A stretch of 64,000 nt of DNA from Kytococcus schroeteri (GTDB taxonomy: Bacteria; Actinomycetota; Actinomycetes; Actinomycetales; Dermatophilaceae). Made by a program: the position numbers and the translations under genes. The notes beneath the pieces are model-generated. The model had not been told where the DNA came from. It was given only the letters and a program-made list of their open reading frames with translations, and made no database searches. Positions 33,503-41,776 of this stretch are shown here, one piece after another (within the stretch, counting starts at the first letter, position 1; each line of letters opens with the position of its first letter). The stretch covers positions 13,113 to 77,112 of the forward strand of contig NZ_JBHLVH010000003.1 of assembly GCF_042433515.1 (NCBI RefSeq). The letters are read 5' to 3'.

Positions 33503-34750
33503 TCATGACGCGGCCGGGGCCCGGCGCAGGCGCGCCTCGGTGGCCGCCACGCCGAGGGCCAGCGGCACCGTGAGCAGCGCCCCGAGGGCCAGCAGGCCGA
33601 ACCCGCCGGCCAGGCCAGTCGCCACGGCCAGGGCACCCACCACCATCGAGCCCAGGCCCGTGCCGGCGTCGTAGCCCACGTTCCACACGGTGGAGGCCGA
33701 GCCCAAGCGCGCCGGACCGGCGCGTTCCACCATGAGCACGAAGGTGTCGTTCTGCAGGGCGCCGAAGCCCACCCCGAAGCAGGCCGCACCCAGCACGGCC
33801 ACCAGGTCGGAGGAGAGCTCGGCGGGCAGCCACCCGGGCAGGGCGCGTGGGCCCGTCATCGCCGCGGCCATGAGGGCCACACCGAGCGCCGAGAGGCCCG
33901 TCATCGGGGTCAGGAGCGGGCCCACGCCTCGACGGTCGCTGAACGCCCCCGCCCAGGCGCGCCCCACCATCTGCCCGGCGGAGACCACCAGCAGCGCCCA
34001 GAACACCGCGCGGGCGTCCTGCAGCCCGATGCCGAGGAAGGTGCCCGCCGCGCCGAAGGCCAGCGAGCTGGCGAAGAGCACCACCGCCGGGGTGGCCCAC
34101 GGGCGGCGCGCCGGCAACCCCTCGGCGGCCGCGGTGGCGGGGGCCAGCTCCTCCGGCGGGGCCTGCCGCTGGCGGATGCGGGCGGCCAGCGGCGCCACGA
34201 GCACCGCCGCCCCACCGGCCAGCCAGAACACCGTGGACCACCCGGCGCCGTGCACGAGCGGCAGGCCGGCGGGCAGGGCGGGGATCTGCGCGGCGGCCAG
34301 GGCCACGCCGTACATGCCCACCGCACGGCCCCGCAGGCGCGGCGGGGCCAGGGAGGCCGAGAGCGCCGACCCGGACACCACGAGCAGCCCGAAGCCGACC
34401 CCACGCAGGGCCTGCACCAGGTGCACCCCCCACAGCTCGGTGGTCCAGGGCAGCGCGAGCGCGGGGGCGCCCATGAGCACCAGGCCCGCCACGTACGGGC
34501 GCACGTAGCCCACCCGTGCCAGCAGCCACGGCATCGCCAGCTGGGCGGCCACGCAGGCGCCCATCATCACCGTGGTGGAGGCGCCCACCCCGGCCGGGGA
34601 GGCGCCCAGGTGCTCGGCCCAGGCCGGCACCACCGGCAGCAGCAGGGCGAAGTTGACGAAGGCACCCACGATGCCGACCAGCATCCACAGGTAGGAGGGA
34701 GTGAACAGGCCCTCGGCGGGTGCGTGCGGGATGCGGGGTGAGTCGGACAC
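33503..34750 (-). CDS. MFS transporter
   Basis: A 415-residue, 12-helix major facilitator with the loop 2-3 type motif modified (WLLARVGYVRPYVAG) and GVGFGLLVVSGSALSASLAPPRLRGRAVGMYG as motif B/C region. It starts at GTG 34750. It lies upstream of the FAD dehydrogenase and divergent from an ArsR-type repressor 83 bp away. Drug/metabolite efflux or uptake of the flavoprotein substrate are equally possible. Confidence 0.88.
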   Translation of the reverse strand: MSDSPRIPHAPAEGLFTPSYLWMLVGIVGAFVNFALLLPVVPAWAEHLGASPAGVGASTTVMMGACVAAQLAMPWLLARVGYVRPYVAGLVLMGAPALALPWTTELWGVHLVQALRGVGFGLLVVSGSALSASLAPPRLRGRAVGMYGVALAAAQIPALPAGLPLVHGAGWSTVFWLAGGAAVLVAPLAARIRQRQAPPEELAPATAAAEGLPARRPWATPAVVLFASSLAFGAAGTFLGIGLQDARAVFWALLVVSAGQMVGRAWAGAFSDRRGVGPLLTPMTGLSALGVALMAAAMTGPRALPGWLPAELSSDLVAVLGAACFGVGFGALQNDTFVLMVERAGPARLGSASTVWNVGYDAGTGLGSMVVGALAVATGLAGGFGLLALGALLTVPLALGVAATEARLRRAPAAS

Positions 34751-34833
34751 GCCGCGAGGGTACCGACCGGGCGCCCACCCTCCCCGGGCGCGATGGGCCC
34801 GTGAGCGTCCGGGCGGTGTGGCACCCTCGGGGC

Positions 34834-35130
34834 ATGGCCGAGGACCGTCACACCCAGTGGGCGCGGCGCTTCGACCTGCTCGGCGACCCGACGCGGCTGC
34901 GGCTGCTGGACCGCATGCACCACCACCCGGGGTCCACCGTGGCGGAGCTGGCCGAGGCCGCCGGCATCAGCCACGCCACCGCCTCGCAGGCGCTGCGCAC
35001 GCTGCGGACCCAGGGCTGGGTGGAGGCCACCCGCGACGGCCGGTCCATGCGCTACCGCCTCGTCGACGAGACCGCCCACCGCCTGCTGCACGTCATGGGC
35101 GCCGACCACGCCCTGGACGCCCCCGACTGA
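34834..35130 (+). CDS. ArsR-family winged-helix repressor
   Basis: A 98-residue HTH protein from ATG 34834. The core is FDLLGDPTRLRLLDRM, then the recognition helix AEAAGISHATASQALRTLRTQGWVEATRDGRSMRYRL. No Cys metal-site motif (ELCVCDL type) is present, so a non-metal or unknown inducer is likely. CACCCT 7 nt before ATG may be a leaderless -10. It is divergent to the MFS/flavoprotein pair, which it probably controls. Confidence 0.87.
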   Translation: MAEDRHTQWARRFDLLGDPTRLRLLDRMHHHPGSTVAELAEAAGISHATASQALRTLRTQGWVEATRDGRSMRYRLVDETAHRLLHVMGADHALDAPD

Positions 35131-35143
35131 CGCCCCCTCAGCA

Positions 35144-35216
35144 GGGGTCGCTCCGGGTGTCCCGGGGGCGGTCACGCCGTGGACGGACCCACCCCCGGCG
35201 AACCGGACCCGCCCCC
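35144..35216. repeat. Intergenic imperfect palindrome, family 2, copy A
   Basis: The left arm 35144-35167 (GGGGTCGCTCCGGGTGTCCC...) and right arm 35193-35216 (CCCCGGCGAACCGGACCC...) are imperfect inverted repeats around 25 nt. The right arm recurs almost exactly at 36350-36372. Together with the second copy it brackets the AbiEi/DUF559 gene. Confidence 0.65.
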
Positions 35217-35232
35217 GGCCCGGTAGCCCACC

Positions 35233-36210
35233 TCACGCGCACCGCCGTCGCGAGCGCGCCACCGCATCGGCCACCATCTGCCGCACTGCCTCCGGCCGGT
35301 CGAGGTCCGCCCAGACCAGCCGCACCACCTCGTGACCGGCACGCTGCATGGCCAGGTCCCGCCGCTTGTCCTCCACCGCCAGCCGGCCGTGGTCGCGGTA
35401 CTTCACCATCCCGTCGAACTCGACCACCACCCGTTCACCCCGGACGCGCAGGTCCACCCGTCCCAGCCACTCCCCGTCGGCGGTCACCAGGTTGACCTGC
35501 GGCTCCACCTCGATGCCGAGCCGCCCCAGCAGCAGCCGCGTCCGGGTCTCCCCCGGCGACTCCGACCGTCCGTCCGCCAGCGCCAGCGCCGCCGCCGCCC
35601 GCGCGTGCACCGGTTGAACCCGGCAGCGGTCCACGAGTTCCTGCACCGCCTCCCGCGTGGTGGCCCCAGCGTGCAGGGCGGCGTCCAGCACCACCACCCC
35701 CGCCTCGAGGCCGTAGCGGTCCGCCACGCCGACGGCGGCATCGGCCACGGGCACCACCTGCACGCCCCGGCACCGCACCGGGTGGACGCCCGGGTAGCCC
35801 CGGTAGACCGTGTGCGCACGGCGGCGCCGCCCCTGGCCTCCCCGGGTCCGGCTGCCCTCCACCACCGAGGGAAGCCGCAGCAGGGGCAGCCCGTGCAGGA
35901 CGGCCGCGGACGCGTGGCTGACGGCCGTGTCCGGCCCCCAGGTGCGGGCGACGGCCACCGCGAGGCGGGCGTGCCGCTCCCGCGCCGGGGCCTCGGCCCA
36001 CCGCCGCCCCTCCACGTAGGCGCCGCGGGCCACACGCACCAGGGCTCCGCGCCGCACCAACGTGGCCGCCGCCTGCTCCCCGATGCCGCACCCCGCCAGC
36101 TCGTCCCAGCGCACGCAGCCGTGGTGCACCGCCACGAGAGCGGCCAGCGAGTCCGGCAGGGGCGGCGGGGTCGGCGCGGCGGGCGAGTGGGGTCCGGGCG
36201 GGGCGGTCAT
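35233..36210 (-). CDS. AbiEi-like N-terminal domain plus DUF559 (Vsr-like nuclease fold) protein
   Basis: A 325-residue protein; ATG 36210 is preferred to earlier in-frame codons in Pro-rich non-coding-looking sequence. The N-terminal part (LAALVAVHHGCVRWDELAGCGIGEQAAATLVRRGALVRVARGAYV, 20-65) resembles AbiEi antitoxin winged helices. The C-terminal part has GRVDLRVRGERVVVEFDGMVKY, then DKRRDLAMQRAGHEVVRLVWADL, the D/E-x-D...E-x-K-like layout of DUF559 very-short-patch-repair-type domains. Such orphan genes are abundant in actinomycetes and their role is unknown. No toxin partner is adjacent. It is flanked by two family 2 palindromes. Confidence 0.75.
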   Translation of the reverse strand: MTAPPGPHSPAAPTPPPLPDSLAALVAVHHGCVRWDELAGCGIGEQAAATLVRRGALVRVARGAYVEGRRWAEAPARERHARLAVAVARTWGPDTAVSHASAAVLHGLPLLRLPSVVEGSRTRGGQGRRRRAHTVYRGYPGVHPVRCRGVQVVPVADAAVGVADRYGLEAGVVVLDAALHAGATTREAVQELVDRCRVQPVHARAAAALALADGRSESPGETRTRLLLGRLGIEVEPQVNLVTADGEWLGRVDLRVRGERVVVEFDGMVKYRDHGRLAVEDKRRDLAMQRAGHEVVRLVWADLDRPEAVRQMVADAVARSRRRCA

Positions 36211-36300
36211 GGCGGCATCGTGGCCGAGCGGGGCCCACCGCCGCGCCGCACCGTCCACAGCAGGCGTGGTCCGCGGCTCCCACCGCCGCCCGAGCTGCCC

Positions 36301-36372
36301 GGGGTGGGTTCGGTTGTCCCGGGTCGACGCCGCCCACGACGTCATCCACCCCCGGCGAACCGGACCCACCCC
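36301..36372. repeat. Intergenic imperfect palindrome, family 2, copy B
   Basis: The left arm 36301-36323 (GGGGTGGGTTCGGTTGTCCC...) is a near reverse complement of the right arm 36351-36372 (CCCGGCGAACCGGACCCACCCC). Both arms match copy A at 35144-35216. The 15-mer TGACGCCCCCTCAGC lies just outside each copy (35128-35142 and 36396-36410). Confidence 0.65.
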
Positions 36373-36405
36373 GGATCAACCGGCGCCACCCCGCCTGACG
36401 CCCCC

Positions 36406-37308
36406 TCAGCGCAGCGCGGCCGGGTCCACCTCCCAGCCGCCCGGCCCCACGGACCCGGCCTCGTACTCCTCCAACGGCACGTCGCCGACCGCCCACGCGC
36501 CGAGCACCTGGTCCATGAGCTCCCACGAGCGCACCGCCGTGTCCCCGCGCACCGTGAGCAGCGGGTCCCCGTCGAGGATGCCGGCGAGCACCTCCCCGTA
36601 GGGCAGCAGGTCCGGGGCGCCCACGGTGGTCGTGAGCACCTTCTGCTCGATGCGGGCGGGGTCCGTGGCGTTCATCGTCAGGTGCAGCTCCACCGGGCCC
36701 GGCTTGAGGCTCACCACCAGCTGGTCGGGCCCCTGCTGCCCGTGCAGCCCGTCGGGCACGTGCCGCACGTCGCGGAAGGTGATGCGCACCTCCTTGCGCT
36801 TCCTCCCCAGGGCCTTGCCGCTGCGCAGCACGAAGGGCACGCCGGCCCACCGGTTGGTCCGCACCTCCACCACCACCTGCGCCAGGGTCTCGGTGTCGCG
36901 TGCGGGGTCCACGCCCTCCTCGGCGGTGTAGTCCGGCACCTCCCGGTCACCGACCCGCCCCGCGGTGTACCGGGCCCGACGGGAGGCGCGGGCGGGGTCG
37001 TCGCCCCACAGGTGCGTGGCCCGGACGACGTGCTCCTTGAGGTCGCGCAGCTCGTCGGCGTCGATGCGGGCGGGCGGCTCCATGGCCACGATGGCGAGTA
37101 CCTGCAGCAGGTGGCTCTGCAGCATGTCGCGCAGCGCGCCGGCCTTGTCGTAGTAGCCGGCACGGCCCTCCAGGGCGAGGTCCTCGTCGTAGGTGATCTC
37201 CACCATCGCGATGTCCTCCAGCACGAGCACCGACAGGATGGCGGGCGTCTCACGGTTGGCCATGGCCCCAAGGTCGCCCAGCGGCAGCGCGATGTGGGCG
37301 CTGTCCAT
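36406..37308 (-). pseudogene. Chimeric remnant: KhtU-type antiporter fragments fused to the C-terminal half of glucose-6-phosphate dehydrogenase
   Basis: A 300-residue open frame. Residues 36-300 are the C-terminal G6PDH domain (GRAGYYDKAGALRDMLQSHLLQ, then FVLRSGKALGRKRKEV). The Rossmann domain and catalytic RIDHYLGKE region, about 190 residues, are missing. Residues 11-35 (GDLGAMANRETPAILSVLVL, then EDIAM) instead match the internal NRETP helix of Kef/KhtU-type cation:proton antiporters. Residues 1-10 look like an antiporter N-terminus. The upstream gene is khtT, the usual partner of khtU. Thus the antiporter gene and zwf have been collapsed by deletions near 37278 and 37203. G6PDH activity is not possible without the coenzyme domain. 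Confidence 0.8.
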
Positions 37309-37327
37309 CAGGTGTCCACCCGCCCGC

Positions 37328-37840
37328 TCACGGCCGGGGCCGGAAGGACCCCGCCCCCAGCACCTCCGAGAGCGCCACCAGCCCGGACTGCGCCCCGATG
37401 GCCACGAGCACGTCCCCGCCCCGCAGCTCCTGCCCGGGGGTGGGTGCGGTCACCACGGACTCGCCGCGCACCAGGGCCACCACGGAGCACCCCGTGAGGG
37501 TGCGGGCCCGCGTGTCGCCCAGGGTGGCACCGTCGTACCGGCTGCCGGGCTCCACCACGAGGCGGGCGGACTCCAGCCCGGGCACCTCGGCGGAGAGGTC
37601 GGTGAAGTGCTTGGCCACCCGGGTGGTGCCCAGCATGTCGGCCACCGCGTCGGACTCCTCGAGGGTGAGGTGCAGGCTGTCCTGGGCCCGGTCGGGGTCC
37701 TCGCGGGAGAAGGCGCACAGGTCGGCCACACCGTCCCGGTGCACCACCACCACGAGCGTCCGGCCGGCGCGGGTGGTCAGCTCGTAGCGGACCCCCACCC
37801 CGGGCAGCACCGACTCCTTGACCTGTGCCCTCTCTGCCAT
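37328..37840 (-). CDS. khtT: Cation:proton antiporter regulatory subunit (KhtT-like, TrkA-C domain)
   Basis: A 170-residue cytoplasmic protein. The N-terminal LPGVGVRYELTTRAGRTLVVVVHRDG and DAVADMLG segments are typical of KhtT. The C-terminal RCK_C/TrkA-C domain (LVVEPGSRYDGATLGDTRARTLTGCSVVALVRGESVV ... LRGGDVLVAIG) is where c-di-AMP binds in characterised homologues. The normal partner antiporter KhtU should follow but only fragments remain. The regulator is therefore probably an orphan here. Confidence 0.85.
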   Translation of the reverse strand: MAERAQVKESVLPGVGVRYELTTRAGRTLVVVVHRDGVADLCAFSREDPDRAQDSLHLTLEESDAVADMLGTTRVAKHFTDLSAEVPGLESARLVVEPGSRYDGATLGDTRARTLTGCSVVALVRGESVVTAPTPGQELRGGDVLVAIGAQSGLVALSEVLGAGSFRPRP

Positions 37841-37843
37841 GGC

Positions 37844-38197
37844 TCAAGTGTCCCGCAGGCGGTGGCGCAGCTCGCGGGCGGGCACCGGCCCGTCGATGCG
37901 GTGCACGGTCACCCCGTCGCGCACCACCACGACGGTGGGCACGGTGTGCACGGACCACGCGGTGGCCAGCAGCGGCACCTCCTGGGTGTCCACGAGGGCG
38001 AACACGCGCTCGGTGCCGTCGACCGCGGCGGACCCGCCCAGCTCGGCGGCCACCTGCGTGAACACCGGCTCGAAGACCGAGCAACTGCCGCACCACGAGC
38101 CGGTGAAGCAGACCACCACGGCCCGCCCCGGGACGGCGAGGAGACCTGCGAGGTCCTCCACCCGACCCAGCCGGCGGACCGGGTCAGGCCGGGTCAC
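37844..38197 (-). CDS. Thioredoxin-like protein
   Basis: A 117-residue single-domain thioredoxin fold. The redox motif is VVVCFTGSWCGSCSVFEP, that is WCGSC rather than WCGPC, and the cis-Pro block is HTVPTVVVVRDG. The start is GTG 38197, overlapping the stop of the VOC gene (GTGA). The absent signal peptide suggests a cytoplasmic location. The Ser in place of Pro between the cysteines should make it less reducing than thioredoxin (established for CxxC variants); its clients are unknown. Confidence 0.85.
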   Translation of the reverse strand: MTRPDPVRRLGRVEDLAGLLAVPGRAVVVCFTGSWCGSCSVFEPVFTQVAAELGGSAAVDGTERVFALVDTQEVPLLATAWSVHTVPTVVVVRDGVTVHRIDGPVPARELRHRLRDT

Positions 38198-39012
38198 GCA
38201 GTGCGCGCGAGGTCGGCCGGCGTGACGACCTCCTCGCCGGTCACCTCGATGACGCCGAATTCCTCGCCCTGCGGTCCCCTCATGAGCGCCTGGGCCGGCG
38301 ACTGGCTGCCGTGGGGCGGCCTCGCCACGACGGCCCCGGCGGCGGTGGCGCGCTCGAGCCAGGCGGGCAGGTCCTCCACGCCGAACCAGACCGCCCAGTG
38401 GCTGGGGACCGAGGGCGGGATCAAGGCCTCGGGCACCACGCCCACCACCTCGCTGCCCCCCACCGTGCCGCTCACGTAGGACTCGTCGCCGCCCCCGTCT
38501 GAGGTCCAGTCGAGGTCGAGCACCGCGGCGTAGAAGTCGTGCTGCGTGCGGAAGCGCCGGGTGTGGAGCTCGTGCCGCACCACGGTGCCCACGCCGCCCA
38601 TGGAGCGGTAGCCGGGGCTCCGCCGCGCCTCCCACAGGCCGAACGCGGTGCCCTTGGGGTCCACCGCGCAGCACAGGCGGCAGGCGTCCACGAGGTCCAC
38701 GGGGTCGTAGAACACGGTCCCACCCAGTCGCGTGGTGGCTGCCACGGCGCGGTCCACGTCGGTGCACGAGAAGTAGGTGAGCCAGCCGGAGGGAGGCACC
38801 ACGTCACCGGTCGCCTTGGGGCCGATGCCGGCCACCGGTCGGCCGTCCTGCCAGGCGATGTGGAACTCGTGGCCCTCACCGGTGAGCCGCTCCTGCTCGA
38901 TCTCCCACCCGAAGACCGCGCGGTAGAAGTCCACGGCCGCCGGCACGTCGTCCACCTGGCAGTCCACCCAGCAGGGCACACCGGTGGGCCACGGCTGTTC
39001 AACAATCGTCAT
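38194..39012 (-). CDS. VOC-family (glyoxalase/dioxygenase fold) protein, two-domain
   Basis: A 272-residue protein with two betaalphabetabetabeta modules: PCWVDCQVDDVPAAVDFYRAVFGWEIEQE (first) and HELHTRRFRTQHDFYAAVLDLDW (second), each ending with a GPQGEEFGVIE or DPKGTAFGLWE strand. The layout resembles actinomycete VOC proteins such as those near antibiotic-resistance and hydroxylase genes. No specific substrate can be read. The DACRLCCAVDP segment has three clustered Cys, unusual for the fold. It is coupled to the thioredoxin-like gene. Confidence 0.82.
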   Translation of the reverse strand: MTIVEQPWPTGVPCWVDCQVDDVPAAVDFYRAVFGWEIEQERLTGEGHEFHIAWQDGRPVAGIGPKATGDVVPPSGWLTYFSCTDVDRAVAATTRLGGTVFYDPVDLVDACRLCCAVDPKGTAFGLWEARRSPGYRSMGGVGTVVRHELHTRRFRTQHDFYAAVLDLDWTSDGGGDESYVSGTVGGSEVVGVVPEALIPPSVPSHWAVWFGVEDLPAWLERATAAGAVVARPPHGSQSPAQALMRGPQGEEFGVIEVTGEEVVTPADLARTA

Positions 39013-39143
39013 GGTCCAAGAGTGCCTTCCCCGGGCGCCGGATTCCAGTCCCCACAGGGACCCACACGGGTAATCAGCGGTTCTCCGCCACATATTCATC
39101 ACCTGCGTACCGGGTGCCTGCCCCCACCGCCGAAGCCCCTCGG

Positions 39144-39794
39144 TCACCAGCCCCGCTCGCGCCACTGACCGAGCTGTGGGCGCTCGGCCCCGAGCGTGGT
39201 GGGGTCACCGTGCCCGGGGTGCACGTGCGCCGCGTCGTCGAAGCGCCCGAAGAGCCGCTCGGTCACGTCGTCCAGCAACTGCTCGAAGTCCTGCGACGAC
39301 CACGTCCTGCCCACTCCCCCGGGGAAGAGCGAGTCGCCGGTGAACAGGTGCACCTCGTCGCCGTCGCGCAGCACCAGGGCCACCGACCCGGGGGTGTGGC
39401 CGCGCAGCGCCACCACCTCCAGCGCCAGGTCCTCGACCTCCAGCACCTCGCCGTGGGCCAAGGAGCGCACCGTGCCGGCGGGCAGGCCGGCCTCCTCCTC
39501 GATGGCGGCCGCGTCCTCCACGCCGCCGTGGGCCACCACACCGTCCCCACCGGCCAGCTCCGCCAGGGCCCGCACGTGGTCCCAGTGGCGGTGCGTGGTC
39601 ACCACGGCGCGCAGGTCCGGCGCGCGGTCACCGGCGGCCTCGGCCAGCAGCCCGCGCAGGGCGGGGGCGTCGTCCGCGGCGTCCACGAGCACCTGCGCCC
39701 CGGTGGCCCGGGAGGTGAGGACGTAGCAGCGGTTGTCCATCTCGGAGACGCTCGTGCGGTGGACGGTCACGGTGGGCAGGTCGACGATGCGCAT
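39144..39794 (-). CDS. MBL-fold hydrolase (glyoxalase II-like)
   Basis: A 216-residue metallo-beta-lactamase-fold enzyme from ATG 39794. Metal motif VVTTHRHWDH (HxHxDH), then LRGHTPGSVAL (third His), LFTGDSLFPGGVGRT and HVHPGHGDPTTLG. This arrangement is that of hydroxyacylglutathione-hydrolase-like thioesterases. In a glutathione-free, mycothiol-using actinomycete a mycothiol thioester is a reasonable but unproven substrate. It is divergent to the NAD(P)-binding protein gene 46 bp away. Confidence 0.87.
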   Translation of the reverse strand: MRIVDLPTVTVHRTSVSEMDNRCYVLTSRATGAQVLVDAADDAPALRGLLAEAAGDRAPDLRAVVTTHRHWDHVRALAELAGGDGVVAHGGVEDAAAIEEEAGLPAGTVRSLAHGEVLEVEDLALEVVALRGHTPGSVALVLRDGDEVHLFTGDSLFPGGVGRTWSSQDFEQLLDDVTERLFGRFDDAAHVHPGHGDPTTLGAERPQLGQWRERGW

Positions 39795-39840
39795 GCCCCC
39801 AGTGTGACGCGACGTGGTCGGCCTGCGAGAGACTGCAGTC

Positions 39841-40488
39841 ATGGCTGACATCCTCATCATCGGCGGACACGGCAAGATCGCGCTCCAGGCGGCCGCCCTG
39901 CTGGCCGAGCGGGGCGACGAGGTCACGAGCGTGGTCCGCAACCCGGACCACGCGGCGGACGTGCGCGCCACCGGCGCCACGCCCCTGGTCCTCGACGTGG
40001 AGCACGCCCAGCACACCGAGCTCGTCCGCGCGATGCGGGGCCGGGACGCCGTGGTCTGGTCCGCCGGGGCCGGTGGCGGCGACCTCGCCCGCACCTACGC
40101 CGTGGACCAGCGGGCCGCCATCGCCTCCATGCGGGCCGCCCGCGACGCCGGCGTGCCCCGCTACGTCATGGTGAGCTTCTTCGGCTCGGCCCTGGACCAC
40201 CCGCTGCCCTACGACGAGGGCTTCTTCCACTACGCCCAGGCCAAGGCCGTGGCCGACGCCCACCTGCGCGGCACCTCGCTGGCCTGGACGATCCTCGCCC
40301 CCAGCCGCCTCACCGACGAGCCCGGCACCGGCCGCATCGAGGTGGGTGCGCAGCAGCCTTCCCAGGTCCCGCGGGCGGACGTGGCCGCCACCATCGCGCA
40401 CGTGCTGGGCGAGGGGTCCCGGGCCTCCCTGCACCGCACCCTCACGATGAACACCGGTGACACCCCCATCGCCGAGGCGATCGCATGA
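39841..40488 (+). CDS. NAD(P)-binding (NmrA/atypical SDR) protein
   Basis: 215 residues with an N-terminal dinucleotide fold ADILIIGGHGKIALQAAALLAERGDEV (GGxGxxG-like), the VVWSAGAGGGD loop, and a YAQAKAVADAHL motif in the position of the SDR active-site Tyr-x-x-x-Lys. The atypical extended-SDR group includes NAD(P)H sensors and epimerase-like enzymes. It overlaps the LLM oxidoreductase gene by 4 bp, suggesting a shared redox role. Confidence 0.86.
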   Translation: MADILIIGGHGKIALQAAALLAERGDEVTSVVRNPDHAADVRATGATPLVLDVEHAQHTELVRAMRGRDAVVWSAGAGGGDLARTYAVDQRAAIASMRAARDAGVPRYVMVSFFGSALDHPLPYDEGFFHYAQAKAVADAHLRGTSLAWTILAPSRLTDEPGTGRIEVGAQQPSQVPRADVAATIAHVLGEGSRASLHRTLTMNTGDTPIAEAIA

Positions 40489-41528
40489 GCACCCCGGCCA
40501 CCCCACGCACCGCGCCCGGTGGCCGCGTGCCGCTCTCGGTGCTCGACCTCGTGCCCCGCTCTGAGGGCATGACCCCGGCCGATGCCATCGAGGCCTCGCG
40601 CTCCTACGCCGCCCGGCTGGACGCCCTGGGCTACCACCGCCTGTGGGTGGCCGAGCACCACAACACCACCACCTTCATGTCCTCGGCCACGGCCCTGCTC
40701 ATCGCCCACCTGGGGGCGGGCACGCAGCGCATCCGCCTCGGTTCCGGCGGGGTGATGCTGCCCAACCACTCGCCGCTCATGGTGGCCGAGTACTACGGCA
40801 CCCTGGCCACGCTCCTCCCCGGCCGCATCGACCTGGGGCTGGGCCGCGCGCCGGGCACCGACCCGATGACGGCCTCCGCCCTGGCCCGCCGCTCGGCCGG
40901 GCTCGAGGACGTCGCCTCGGACGTCGCGATGCTGGCGCGCTGGCTGGGCGAGGAGCCGGACGCGGCCGTGGGTCAGGTGCGCGCGGTGCCCGGGGCCGGC
41001 ACCCGGGTGCCGCTGTGGATGCTGGGCTCCTCCACCGGCGGTGCGGCCGTGGCCGCCGCCCTCGGTCTGCCGTTCAGCTTCGCGAGCCACTTCGCCCCGA
41101 CCCAGCTGTCGGAGGCGATCGCGCTCTACCGCAGCCAGTTCCAGGCCGACGCCCCCACCGCCCAGGTGGACCGGCCGTATGTCATGGCCGGGGTCAACGC
41201 CCTCGTGGCCCCCACCACCGAGGAGGCCCGGTACCTGTTCACCACCTCCCAGCAGCTGGCCGCCGGCATCCGCTCCGGACGTCCGGCGCCGCTGCAGCCG
41301 CCGGTGGAGGACGTCACCCGCGTGGTGCCCGAGGAGCTCCTGCGGCTGGCCGACGGTCACGGCATCCGCATGGTGGGCGACCCCGCCACGGTGGTCGGGC
41401 AGCTCGAGGAGTTCGTGGAGCGCCACGACCTGGACGAAGTCATCACCACCACCTACACGCACGACCCCGCCCTGCGGGTCCGCTCGGCGGAGCTCCTCGC
41501 CGAGGCGTGGGGGCTCGAGGGCGCCTGA
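40485..41528 (+). CDS. LLM-class flavin-dependent oxidoreductase (luciferase-like)
   Basis: A 347-residue TIM-barrel flavoprotein. It has VPLSVLDLVPRSEGMTPADAI, then YHRLWVAEHHN, IRLGSGGVMLPNHSPLMVAEYYGTL and GRIDLGLGRAPGTD, typical of the alkanal-monooxygenase-like MsnO8/YhbW branch. The cofactor is FMN or F420; VAEHHN and HSPL favour the FMN branch (recalled). The substrate is unknown. It ends 17 bp before a strong hairpin terminator. Confidence 0.9.
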   Translation: MSTPATPRTAPGGRVPLSVLDLVPRSEGMTPADAIEASRSYAARLDALGYHRLWVAEHHNTTTFMSSATALLIAHLGAGTQRIRLGSGGVMLPNHSPLMVAEYYGTLATLLPGRIDLGLGRAPGTDPMTASALARRSAGLEDVASDVAMLARWLGEEPDAAVGQVRAVPGAGTRVPLWMLGSSTGGAAVAAALGLPFSFASHFAPTQLSEAIALYRSQFQADAPTAQVDRPYVMAGVNALVAPTTEEARYLFTTSQQLAAGIRSGRPAPLQPPVEDVTRVVPEELLRLADGHGIRMVGDPATVVGQLEEFVERHDLDEVITTTYTHDPALRVRSAELLAEAWGLEGA

Positions 41529-41545
41529 CCCGCGGCACGGACGCA

Positions 41546-41582
41546 CCACGGCCCGGCCCCCTGCGTGGGGACCGGGCCGTGG
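41546..41582. terminator. Intrinsic terminator between the LLM gene and tRNA-Thr
   Basis: CCACGGCCCGG-CCCC pairs with GGGG-A-CCGGGCCGTGG around CTGCGT; one unpaired A interrupts the stem. It probably works for the converging LLM operon and the tRNA. Confidence 0.75.
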
Positions 41583-41592
41583 CGTCAGGTGG

Positions 41593-41665
41593 AGCCCCCG
41601 ACAGGAGTCGAACCCGCGACCTGCTGTTTACAAGGCAGCTGCTCTACCAACTGAGCTACAGGGGC
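41593..41665 (-). tRNA. tRNA-Thr (anticodon TGT)
   Basis: A cloverleaf was read from the minus strand: acceptor GCCCCTG/CGGGGGC, D-arm GCTC-AGTTGGTA-GAGC, anticodon arm with CTTGTAAAC loop (anticodon TGT), and T-arm with GGTTCGACTCC. The discriminator base is T, and CCA is encoded (41590-41592). It decodes ACA/ACG-type threonine codons. Confidence 0.96.
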
Positions 41666-41710
41666 CTGTGGCGGCACAGTGTAGGCCGCACGTCCGCCGC
41701 TCCCCACACG

Positions 41711-41747
41711 GCCGAGGCCTCCCCCGGTGCACGGGGGAGGCCTCGGC
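41711..41747 (-). terminator. Intrinsic terminator of rpf1
   Basis: A 16-bp perfect stem, GCCGAGGCCTCCCCCG / CGGGGGAGGCCTCGGC, with loop GTGCA lies 30 bp past the rpf1 stop. Confidence 0.82.
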
Positions 41748-41776
41748 GATCGGCCGCCGGGGCGGCCGTCACGGCA

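Noticed and set aside
35128..35142. The 15-mer TGACGCCCCCTCAGC as a target-site duplication by itself.
   Set aside because: Exact 15-mers recur by chance in a GC-rich 64-kb window and one copy overlaps a stop codon; it is only suggestive together with the palindromes.
35233..36210. A complete AbiE toxin-antitoxin system.
   Set aside because: Only the AbiEi-like domain with a nuclease-like C-terminus is present; no AbiEii toxin gene is adjacent.
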